15,591 nt of DNA from Candidatus Methanomethylophilaceae archaeon (GTDB lineage Archaea; Thermoplasmatota; Thermoplasmata; Methanomassiliicoccales; Methanomethylophilaceae): assembly GCA_017395275.1 (NCBI GenBank), contig JAFPVN010000167.1:1-15591 (forward strand), in the 5' to 3' direction. Shown here piece by piece: positions 1 to 6,689 of the stretch (its first letter is position 1; each line of letters begins with the position of its first letter). The notes under the pieces were generated by a model, which saw only the letters and a program-made list of their open reading frames with translations, was not told the origin of the DNA and did no database searches. Both the position numbers and the translations under genes were made by a program.

Positions 1-22
1 GCAGTTTACCATGTTTCACCGC

Positions 23-69
23 TGTCCCGTTGACGGCACACTCTTACGATTGTCCCGTCTAACGGAACA
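23..69. repeat. Two tandem TGTCCCGT/ACGGnACA dyads
   Basis: TGTCCCGT, two bases, ACGGCACA at 23-40. TGTCCCGT, three bases, ACGGAACA at 51-69. Each is an inverted repeat with one mismatch per 8-bp arm, and the copies start 28 bp apart. The form suits a dimeric regulator binding twice on nearly the same DNA face. The regulated gene is not identifiable and may lie left of the window. Confidence 0.45.
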
Positions 70-87
70 TTCGTAGCATCGAACGTC

Positions 88-129
88 AGAGCCAAGAGGG
101 CACGCCCGAGGGCGGAGATCTTCGGCTCT
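88..129. other. Strong stem-loop, possible structured RNA or terminator
   Basis: AGAGCC (88-93) pairs with GGCTCT (124-129). After one bulged C, AAGA (94-97) pairs with TCTT (119-122). Inside, CGCC (103-106) pairs with GGCG (111-114) around a CGAG loop. No T-run follows on the plus strand. The family is not recognised, and it could belong to an RNA gene or to the 3' end of an off-window transcript. Confidence 0.35.
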
Positions 130-201
130 CCATGTTATCTTGGGCACGACACTGGGTCGCGCCCCGCGTATCCCCTCGAATGATAGAACAATATTTAAGA
201 A

Positions 202-225
202 TTCCGTCGAACCAGTTCAACGGAA
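202..225. repeat. 24-bp near-perfect dyad (TTCCGT..GAAC/GTTC..ACGGAA)
   Basis: TTCCGT at 202-207 mirrors ACGGAA at 220-225, and GAAC at 209-212 mirrors GTTC at 215-218, with one mismatched pair (208/219) and a CA centre. The outer CCGT/ACGG core matches the dyads at 23-69, so one regulator might bind all three. This is inference from pattern only. Confidence 0.35.
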
Positions 226-417
226 ACTTAACGGATTTTTGTTCTGGTCTTTGAGAGTAAGCCGTAGTATATCGGACTTGTATTTAACGCTTATCATCTT
301 TGGAGAGCACGTCCGATGTCCGTCCGGATCCGTGCCTCCCAGCTTCCGATTCCGCCTGCCGAAGGCCGTTTCTGTGGATCCGTTCCGTTCCCATCCAAAA
401 CTTTAATACTGATACCA

Positions 418-425
418 CTTTAATG
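418..425 (+). promoter_or_regulatory. TATA-like box for tRNA-Ser
   Basis: CTTTAATG is centred about 39 bp upstream of the mature tRNA 5' end. A start about 25 bp further on would leave a leader of around a dozen nucleotides. A second candidate, CTTTAATA, lies at 401-408. Assigned by position and composition only. Confidence 0.35.
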
Positions 426-459
426 GGGATGCGCGATGTCCGTTGTCGACGTTCGCGAT

Positions 460-545
460 GTGGAGATGGCCCAGCCTGGTAAGGCGTCAGACTGCTAATC
501 TGATGTCCTATGGACTCGGGGGTTCGAATCCCCCTCTCCACGCCA
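460..545 (+). tRNA. tRNA-Ser (anticodon GCT), CCA encoded
   Basis: A complete class II tRNA cloverleaf is visible. The acceptor stem GTGGAGA (460-466) pairs with TCTCCAC (535-541), followed by discriminator G542 and encoded CCA (543-545). The anticodon stem is TCAGA/TCTGA (487-491/499-503) with loop CTGCTAA, giving anticodon GCT (494-496), which reads AGC and AGT serine codons. The long variable arm (GTCC-tat-GGAC, 505-515) is typical of serine tRNAs. The T arm is GGGGG-TTCGAAT-CCCCC (518-534). The 3' end from 531 is repeated at 2156-2173, so this gene may be an integration site. Confidence 0.96.
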
Positions 546-548
546 TTT
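531..548 (+). repeat. Putative attL at tRNA-Ser 3' end
   Basis: CCCCTCTCCACGCCATTT spans the 3' half of the T stem, the acceptor strand and CCA. It recurs at 2156-2173 with a single C/T difference (541 versus 2166). A direct repeat of a tRNA 3' end is the classical footprint of site-specific integration. No integrase is present between the copies. Confidence 0.5.
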
Positions 549-689
549 CATATCTAGCCAATTTCTGAATTTGAAGTCTGCTTGGGGGAGGGTTGCCCTG
601 ATTTGAATCTGGTATGGACTATGCGACATTATCTTTTTTGATCTTATCCGCCTGTCCATGTACTGTTCCATCGCTTTCACTATTCATAT

Positions 690-776
690 TACCGCAAATT
701 GATAAAACAAAATACCGCAAATAACTAAAGTAATATGCCACAAATAAATAAAATAAAATACCGCAAATAACTATAG
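690..776. repeat. Four direct repeats with exact 23-bp period (iteron-like operator)
   Basis: TACCGCAAAT occurs at 690, 713 and 759, with the variant TGCCACAAAT at 736, so the units are spaced 23 bp each time. Copies 2 and 4 are nearly identical over 22 bp (709-730 and 755-776, one mismatch). The array ends 17 bp before the ATPase ATG at 794. The spacer between copies 3 and 4 (746-758, AAATAAAATAAAA) is the best TATA-like box for that gene, so a bound protein would compete with TBP. A repressor or autoregulatory site is the simplest reading. Confidence 0.7.
742..760 (+). promoter_or_regulatory. TATA-like box of the ATPase gene
   Basis: An A/T-only stretch is centred about 42 bp upstream of the ATG at 794 and enclosed by the third and fourth 23-bp repeats. 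A start near 778 would give a short leader. There is no Shine-Dalgarno sequence before the ATG. Confidence 0.45.
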
Positions 777-793
777 TTCAGATAGTGCCAACA

Positions 794-2074
794 ATGGAAT
801 ACAGACCCAGAATAGTCGATGAAGAACTGGATCTCAATATGAGAACTTTCGGTGCTGTACAGATCAAAGGCCCCAAAGGCTGTGGAAAAACGACCACCGC
901 CAAACAGATTGCGGGCTCGGTAATCGAATTCCAAGACGAAGATGTCCGCGAAGGATATCTTGCCGTAGCCAGAGATAAGCCTTCCCTCCTGCTGAAAGGC
1001 AAAAAGCCCATATTGTTCGACGAGTGGCAGGACGCACCTAAGATCTGGGGCGCCATAAGGAAGGATATAGACGACACGGGCCTTTGCGGACAATACATCC
1101 TGACGGGATCCTCATCCAAGAACATCGGGACCCCTCACACCGGCACCCTCAGGATAGCCACTGTTAACATGCGCCCTATGAGCCTGTTCGAGTCCGGGGA
1201 ATCCAACGGAAGGATCTCCTTGAATGACCTGTTCGAGGGAAGAACCGATGACGGTGCATGGAAGGCTGACATCGACCTGGAAGACCTCATATTCGCCATA
1301 TGTCGCGGGGGATGGCCCAGAGCAATAAACCTGAAGGACAGGGACGCACAGCTTAATGTGGCAAGACAACTGCTCAAACAGACATGTGAAACGGACATCT
1401 CCAATATCGACGACACTAAAAGGGATCCGCAACTGACCAGAACGATAATCCGTTCGTACTCCCGCAATATCTGCCAATTAACAGAGAAAAAAACCATATT
1501 CGCAGATGTGACGGCAGAGGACCCTATATCATACCCTACCTTCGATGACTACGTCGGGGCATTGGAACGTCTATATATAATCGATGACGTTGATTCCTGG
1601 AATCCTGCCATCAGATCCAAGACCGCAATAAGATCGGTCAAGAAAAAGAACCTCGTAGACCCGTCCATCGCAGTAGCATCGCTCGGCCTTTCACCAGAAT
1701 ATTTCTACAAGGACTTCAGCACGATGGGATTTCTGTTCGAATCACTTGTTATGAGAGATCTGCGCATATACTCATCCGCATCAGGTGGACACATGTCGTA
1801 CTACCATGACCGTTACGATTTGGAGGCGGACGGCGTTCTGCACCTATCCGATGGGCGCTATGCTTTGATCGAAGTCAAGTTGGGTCAGAGCGCAGTAGAG
1901 GAGGGCGCGAAGCATCTGAACACTATCGAATCCCTGATCAAAGAAAAGAACGAATCCTCTAAGGACATCAAACTACGTCTGCCCGACCTCAAAATGGTAA
2001 TAACTGGGATGGACCGCGGTTATATCCGCGATGACGGGGTGATGGTTGTGCCTGTAGGCTGCCTAAGAAATTAA
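794..2074 (+). CDS. AAA family ATPase with DUF4143 C-terminal domain
   Basis: The ATG at 794 is preferred over an in-frame GTG at 785 because the family usually begins with a short MxYRPRIVD-type leader. The protein has 426 residues. The Walker A loop GPKGCGKT lies at about residues 26-33, and the Walker B motif ILFDEWQ has acidic residues D76/E77. LTGSS near residue 105 is the sensor-like strand. The C-terminal third carries EADGVL..ALIEVKLG, the D...ExK arrangement of a PD-(D/E)xK nuclease-like fold known for DUF4143. The family is widespread and often highly multiplied in archaea and Bacteroidetes, without a settled function. The gene is visibly lower in GC than its neighbours, is preceded by 23-bp repeats and is flanked by tRNA 3'-end repeats, which suggests acquisition. 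Family assignment is firm, role unknown. Confidence 0.92.
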   Translation: MEYRPRIVDEELDLNMRTFGAVQIKGPKGCGKTTTAKQIAGSVIEFQDEDVREGYLAVARDKPSLLLKGKKPILFDEWQDAPKIWGAIRKDIDDTGLCGQYILTGSSSKNIGTPHTGTLRIATVNMRPMSLFESGESNGRISLNDLFEGRTDDGAWKADIDLEDLIFAICRGGWPRAINLKDRDAQLNVARQLLKQTCETDISNIDDTKRDPQLTRTIIRSYSRNICQLTEKKTIFADVTAEDPISYPTFDDYVGALERLYIIDDVDSWNPAIRSKTAIRSVKKKNLVDPSIAVASLGLSPEYFYKDFSTMGFLFESLVMRDLRIYSSASGGHMSYYHDRYDLEADGVLHLSDGRYALIEVKLGQSAVEEGAKHLNTIESLIKEKNESSKDIKLRLPDLKMVITGMDRGYIRDDGVMVVPVGCLRN

Positions 2075-2172
2075 CCGCCGCATTCAGCATCCAGATGAGG
2101 GCAAAAGAGGATGTTACAGACGCCTGTTGTGCTATCGCATATGGGGACTAGTGCTCCCCTCTCCATGCCATT
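2075..2172. other. Intergenic spacer ending in a degenerate tRNA-Ser fragment
   Basis: There is no gene. Upstream of the clear 18-bp copy at 2156-2173 there is weaker resemblance to the same tRNA (GCTA, then TATGG..ACT in the same order), as if a decayed tRNA-Ser 3' half preceded it. The weaker part could be chance. Confidence 0.35.
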
Positions 2173-2173
2173 T
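2156..2173 (+). repeat. Putative attR, copy of tRNA-Ser 3' end
   Basis: CCCCTCTCCATGCCATTT matches 531-548 at 17 of 18 bases. It bounds a segment of about 1.6 kb holding only the ATPase gene. The fic operator begins at its last base. The order (tRNA, foreign-looking gene, tRNA 3' fragment) supports an integrated or decayed element. Confidence 0.5.
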
Positions 2174-2216
2174 ATTGCACAATTTTTCCTATAATTATAT
2201 GCAATAAATGCACAAT
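2173..2216. promoter_or_regulatory. Upstream inverted operator pair of fic
   Basis: TATTGCACAAT (2173-2183) faces TATATGCAATA (2196-2206), offset 23 bp with a 12-bp spacer containing CCTATAAT. A further direct half-site, AATGCACAAT, lies at 2207-2216. The half-site matches that of the downstream pair at 2247-2280. Confidence 0.5.
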
Positions 2217-2246
2217 ACTAGGTAATGATCAAACTTTCGGACCAAA

Positions 2247-2280
2247 TATTGCATAATTTTAAATAAAATATTATGCAATA
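2247..2280. promoter_or_regulatory. Perfect 11-bp inverted repeat enclosing the fic TATA box
   Basis: TATTGCATAAT (2247-2257) and ATTATGCAATA (2270-2280) are exact reverse complements offset by 23 bp. The 12-bp spacer TTTAAATAAAAT is the natural box A, about 25 bp before the ATG at 2288, implying a leaderless transcript. A protein on the arms would cover box A. The winged helix at the Fic C-terminus is an obvious candidate regulator, by inference. Confidence 0.7.
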
Positions 2281-2287
2281 AATTATC

Positions 2288-3337
2288 ATGCACATCTTCG
2301 ACTATTCCTTCCTCAGGGAGCTGGCGATAAGCCCTTCGATGGCCACCCGTCTTGCGAAGATAGAATCCATGAAGTCGGGATCCGCCAGATTCGCCGAGGA
2401 GAATCCGATAACTGCCGAAGAGATGACGAAACTGTCCATGATCATGTCGACCAGGGAATCCAATGACATCGAAGGGATCTCCACCGAGGACTCGCGCATA
2501 TTCCGTCTGCTGAGCGGACGTGTGAAACCAAAAGGACATGACGAATACGAATTGCTGGGTTACAGGGATGCACTGTCCAGGATACACAACGACCATAATG
2601 CCATGGAAATCGACGAGACAACGATCCTCGGTCTTTTCGCCACCATGGTCTCATACATCGATGCCGAACCCGGATACAAGACGCGCAACAACGAGGTCGT
2701 GGAGAGGGATGCTTCCGGCCGCATAGTGAAGAGATACAGGACCGTCCCAGCTTCCGAGGTCCCGGACTGCATGTTCCAGCTCATAGGGGCATTCACGGAG
2801 GCAAGGAACGACTATGCCATACCCGGTCTGCTGCTCATACCGTGCTTCATACTGGATTTCCTGAAGATACACCCGTTCATGGACGGTAACGGCAGGATGT
2901 CCAGACTGCTGACCGCCCTTCTCCTGTATCAGGAAGGGTTCGACGTCTGTTCCTACGTATCCGTCGAGGGCATCATCAACCAATCCAAAGCAGACTACTA
3001 CAGTGCCCTAGAACAATCGGGAGAGGGGTGGTTCGATAATGTCTCCGACTATGTGCCCTTCATCGACTACATGATAGGCGCCATATATCTGGCATATAGG
3101 GAGATGGATCGCAGGATGGCGGTCTGCATAGGCAGGGAGAACAAAGAACGGAGGATCGAGAGACTGTTACGGAACGTCTCCCTGCCCATTTCGAAATCGG
3201 AGATCTGCACCCTGATGCCCGATGTGTCCGAGGCCTATGTCGAACTGGTGATCCGCAGGCTCCTGGATGAGGGGAAGATCAGGAAGATCGGTGAAAGGAA
3301 ATCATCCAGATATGTCCCCGTCGACAGGATCCGATGA
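2288..3337 (+). CDS. Fic family protein (AMP-transferase) with C-terminal winged helix
   Basis: The protein has 349 residues. The canonical Fic motif HPFMDGNGR is at residues 195-203: His195 is the catalytic base and Asp199 and Arg203 coordinate the nucleotide. An N-terminal inhibitory motif S58-NDI-E62-G63 matches (S/T)xxxE(G/N), placing it in the class II Fic group, where the inhibitory helix precedes the Fic core in the same chain. The C-terminus, about residues 285-345, reads as a winged helix (SKSEICTLM.., YVELVIRRLLDEGKIRKIGE), common in Fic proteins that bind their own promoter. The expected reaction is AMP transfer from ATP to a hydroxyl side chain of a target protein. The target is unknown and no separate antitoxin gene is adjacent. 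The 3' end overlaps the convergent transporter gene by 36 bp. Confidence 0.95.
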   Translation: MHIFDYSFLRELAISPSMATRLAKIESMKSGSARFAEENPITAEEMTKLSMIMSTRESNDIEGISTEDSRIFRLLSGRVKPKGHDEYELLGYRDALSRIHNDHNAMEIDETTILGLFATMVSYIDAEPGYKTRNNEVVERDASGRIVKRYRTVPASEVPDCMFQLIGAFTEARNDYAIPGLLLIPCFILDFLKIHPFMDGNGRMSRLLTALLLYQEGFDVCSYVSVEGIINQSKADYYSALEQSGEGWFDNVSDYVPFIDYMIGAIYLAYREMDRRMAVCIGRENKERRIERLLRNVSLPISKSEICTLMPDVSEAYVELVIRRLLDEGKIRKIGERKSSRYVPVDRIR

Positions 3338-3709
3338 CTCCGGGGATGCTGCATCCTTGCCCTTGCGTTTCTTCGCGTCCGCGAAGCTGATCATGATGAT
3401 CGAACCCACCAGTAGCAGCACGCCCAGGACGTCCTGCAAATCCAGGGGCTCCCCGTAGTATGCCGTTCCGATGATCACCGCGAAGAGGATGAAGAACACG
3501 AAATCCCTCGGCTTTATCTTGAATACATGCCAGGAACGGGTCGCGATGACCGCCAGCACGATGACCGCCGCGGCTATGGATAACCTCAGGAACGTGGCAT
3601 CGAACACGGACAGCCCCTCGTCCACAAGATTGCGTATGGCTATCGCCATGAGGGATGTCATGAACATGGCCACCAAGAGTATGGGCGCGGCGAACTTCCC
3701 TGCGTTCAT
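3302..3709 (-). CDS. EamA/DMT-type transporter, apparently internally deleted
   Basis: The start is taken as the ATG at 3709; an in-frame TTG at 3730 would add seven residues. The product has 135 residues, against about 300 for the ten-helix EamA family. The first two helices (FAAPILLVAMFMTSLMAIAIR, then FDATFLRLSIAAAVIVLAV) look like the EamA N-terminus. After KIKPRDFVFFILFAVI the sequence jumps to YYGEPLDLQDVLG..LLLVGSIIM, which is the final-helix signature (GEPL..xQxxG). The middle six helices are missing, with the junction near 3457-3487. The frame remains open. It may be a decayed transporter or, less likely, a genuine four-helix small transporter. A TATA-like ATTTTTTTT run lies 20-30 bp upstream. 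The 3' end overlaps fic. Confidence 0.65.
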   Translation of the reverse strand: MNAGKFAAPILLVAMFMTSLMAIAIRNLVDEGLSVFDATFLRLSIAAAVIVLAVIATRSWHVFKIKPRDFVFFILFAVIIGTAYYGEPLDLQDVLGVLLLVGSIIMISFADAKKRKGKDAASPESSDPVDGDISG

Positions 3710-3784
3710 GATATCTGTATTGTCATCCAAAAAAAATAACCGTCAGATGGAACGGACGTACACATGTCGCGGGAATCCGCCATT

Positions 3785-3806
3785 TCTATTAAACCTATAT
3801 ACGATG
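3785..3806 (+). promoter_or_regulatory. Promoter of the DUF2130 gene
   Basis: TATTAAACCTATATA is the best box A, about 55 bp before the ATG at 3854, leaving a leader that contains a run of nine T (3813-3821) and the ribosome binding site AGGTGAT (3843-3849). Confidence 0.45.
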
Positions 3807-3853
3807 CCTGTCTTTTTTTTTCAGCATAAGGACAACTCTGATAGGTGATTATG

Positions 3854-5212
3854 ATGGATGAGATCAAGTGCCCGCAGTGCGGAAAGGTATTCAAGATCGA
3901 TGAGGACGACTATGCGAAACTGATCAGCCAGGTCCGCGACAATGAGTTCACCAAGGAGATGACATACCGCCTCCAGCATTATGATGATGAGAAGAGGAGC
4001 GCCATCGAGCTCGCCAAGTCCGAAGAGGAGAGGAAACATGCGGAGGCCCTCAGTAAAACCAAGGAGGAGCTCAACAAGGAGATCGCCTCGAAGGACACGG
4101 AACTCGCCCAACTGAGAGCACAGATCCAGCAGTTCGAACTGGAGAAGTCCATTGCCGTCAAGCAGGCGGAGGACGCCAAGGATATGGCCATCCAGAAGAA
4201 GGATATGGAAATCGCAGAGCTCATCGCCAGGCAGTCCAACTGGGAGAACGAGAAGAAACTGGCCATATCCGAGGCCGAGAAGATGAGGATCGAAGCGATC
4301 GGCGCCAAAGATAAGGAGATCGCAGAGCTCAAGGCACAGAGGGAACTCGATGCCGCCGCCAGCAAGATGGAGCAGGACAGCATCAAGAACCAGTACGAGA
4401 TCCAGCTCAAGGCGAAGGACGAGGAGGTCCAGTTCTACAAGGACTTCAAGGCGAAGCAGAGCACCAAGATGATCGGGGAGTCCCTCGAGCGTTTCTGCGA
4501 GGACGAGTTCAACAAGATCAGGTCTGCAGCATTCCCGAACGCATATTTCGAGAAGGATAATGACGCCAGCTCAGGGACCAAGGGGGACTTCGTCTTCCGC
4601 GAGGCCGACGAGGAGGGCATAGAGATCGTCAGCATAATGTTCGAGATGAAGAACGAGGCGGACGAGACCGCGACCAAGCACAAGAACGAGAACTTCTTCG
4701 AGAAGCTCGATAAGGACAGGAACGAGAAGAAGTGCGAATACGCCGTCCTCGTGTCCATGCTGGAATCGGACAGCGAATACTACAACACCGGCATCGTCGA
4801 CGTATCCCACCGCTTCCCCAAGATGTACGTAATCAGGCCGCAGTTCTTCATCCCGATGATCACCATGCTCAGGAACGCGTCCATGAAATCGCTTGAGGCG
4901 AAGAGGGAGCTGGCACTTGTGCAGGCGCAGAACATCGACATCACCAACTTCGAAAGGAATATGAACACCTTCAAGGAAGGGTTCGAGAAGAACTACGGCG
5001 CTGCGAGCAAGAAGTTCGGCGAGGCCATTGCGGAAATCGACAAGGCGATCGACCGCCTGCAGAAGGCTAAGGACGGCCTGCTGGGATCGGAGAGACAGCT
5101 CAGACTCGCCAACGACAAGGCCCAGGAACTCACCATCAGGAAACTGACATGGAACAACCCGACCATGAAGAAGAAGTTCGAGGAGGCTAGGCAGAACGGA
5201 CAGGATGAATGA
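3854..5212 (+). CDS. DUF2130 domain protein with long coiled coil
   Basis: The ATG at 3854 is chosen over GTG 3845 and ATG 3851 because AGGTGAT at 3843-3849 spaces correctly to it and the protein then starts MDEIKCPQCGK, usual for the family. The protein has 452 residues. A CxxC pair near the N-terminus is followed by a long charged coiled coil (about 35-200), then the DUF2130 core (about 200-370), then a second helical segment. In the core, KGDFVF (Asp245) followed by IMFEMKNE (Glu264, Lys266) has the D...ExK layout of PD-(D/E)xK nucleases. Family function is not established; a nuclease or DNA-structure role is inference. It is monocistronic with a hairpin at its stop codon. Confidence 0.9.
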   Translation: MDEIKCPQCGKVFKIDEDDYAKLISQVRDNEFTKEMTYRLQHYDDEKRSAIELAKSEEERKHAEALSKTKEELNKEIASKDTELAQLRAQIQQFELEKSIAVKQAEDAKDMAIQKKDMEIAELIARQSNWENEKKLAISEAEKMRIEAIGAKDKEIAELKAQRELDAAASKMEQDSIKNQYEIQLKAKDEEVQFYKDFKAKQSTKMIGESLERFCEDEFNKIRSAAFPNAYFEKDNDASSGTKGDFVFREADEEGIEIVSIMFEMKNEADETATKHKNENFFEKLDKDRNEKKCEYAVLVSMLESDSEYYNTGIVDVSHRFPKMYVIRPQFFIPMITMLRNASMKSLEAKRELALVQAQNIDITNFERNMNTFKEGFEKNYGAASKKFGEAIAEIDKAIDRLQKAKDGLLGSERQLRLANDKAQELTIRKLTWNNPTMKKKFEEARQNGQDE

Positions 5213-5236
5213 AGGCCCCCGTAAGGGCTTCATTCA
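5206..5236 (+). terminator. Terminator-like hairpin at the DUF2130 stop
   Basis: TGAATGAAG (5206-5214) plus CCC (5216-5218) pairs with GGGCTTCATTCA (5225-5236), a 12-bp stem with one bulged G and a six-base loop. It overlaps the TGA stop (5210-5212). There is no tight T-run after it, so it may instead stabilise the 3' end. Confidence 0.55.
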
Positions 5237-5269
5237 TGCCTATATAAACCCAATTTCTTTCATTATATA

Positions 5270-5339
5270 CCCCGGGGTGCCAAAACCCCCTTCGCACCCG
5301 GGCATATATTTTTAAGCAGGGGGTCATTCCCCCGTCCCG
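5270..5339 (+). promoter_or_regulatory. Promoter of the diaminopropane operon with GC-rich dyads around box A
   Basis: CATATATTTTTAAG (5303-5316) is box A, about 30 bp before the ATG at 5340, implying a leaderless transcript. Directly upstream is an inverted repeat CCCGGGGTGC (5271-5280) / GCACCCGGG (5294-5302). Directly downstream is GGGGG-tcatt-CCCCC (5319-5333). The GC-rich dyads bracketing an AT box look like operators on either side of the TBP site. A second TATA-like stretch is at 5239-5247. Confidence 0.5.

Positions 5340-6675
<1,336 letters not shown>

Positions 6676-6689
<14 letters not shown>

Larger units (their letters stand above)
1..459. other. Intergenic region with dyads and a stem-loop, no convincing protein gene
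   Basis: No open frame here has plausible protein character. The short frames are rich in Arg, Ser and Pro and lack a promoter or ribosome binding site in register. The region contains two copies of a TGTCCCGT-n2/3-ACGGnACA dyad (23-40 and 51-69), a possible RNA stem-loop (88-129), another dyad (202-225) and three TTTAA-type AT-rich boxes (about 193, 283 and 401-425), the last of which probably drives the tRNA gene. An unrecognised non-coding RNA or the leader of an off-window gene is possible. Confidence 0.5.

Noticed and set aside
495..680. Minus-strand open frame containing GEGDSNPR
   Set aside because: It is the reverse translation of the tRNA-Ser 3' half, a well-known artefact in annotations, and has no promoter or family support.
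690..776. CRISPR array or replication iterons
   Set aside because: Units are contiguous 23-bp repeats without unique spacers, no cas genes are present, and no Rep/Cdc6 gene adjoins. An operator reading fits better.
2288..3337. Classical Fic toxin with separate antitoxin gene
   Set aside because: The inhibitory SNDIEG motif is inside the Fic chain itself and no small antitoxin frame lies upstream, so a separate antitoxin is not needed or seen.
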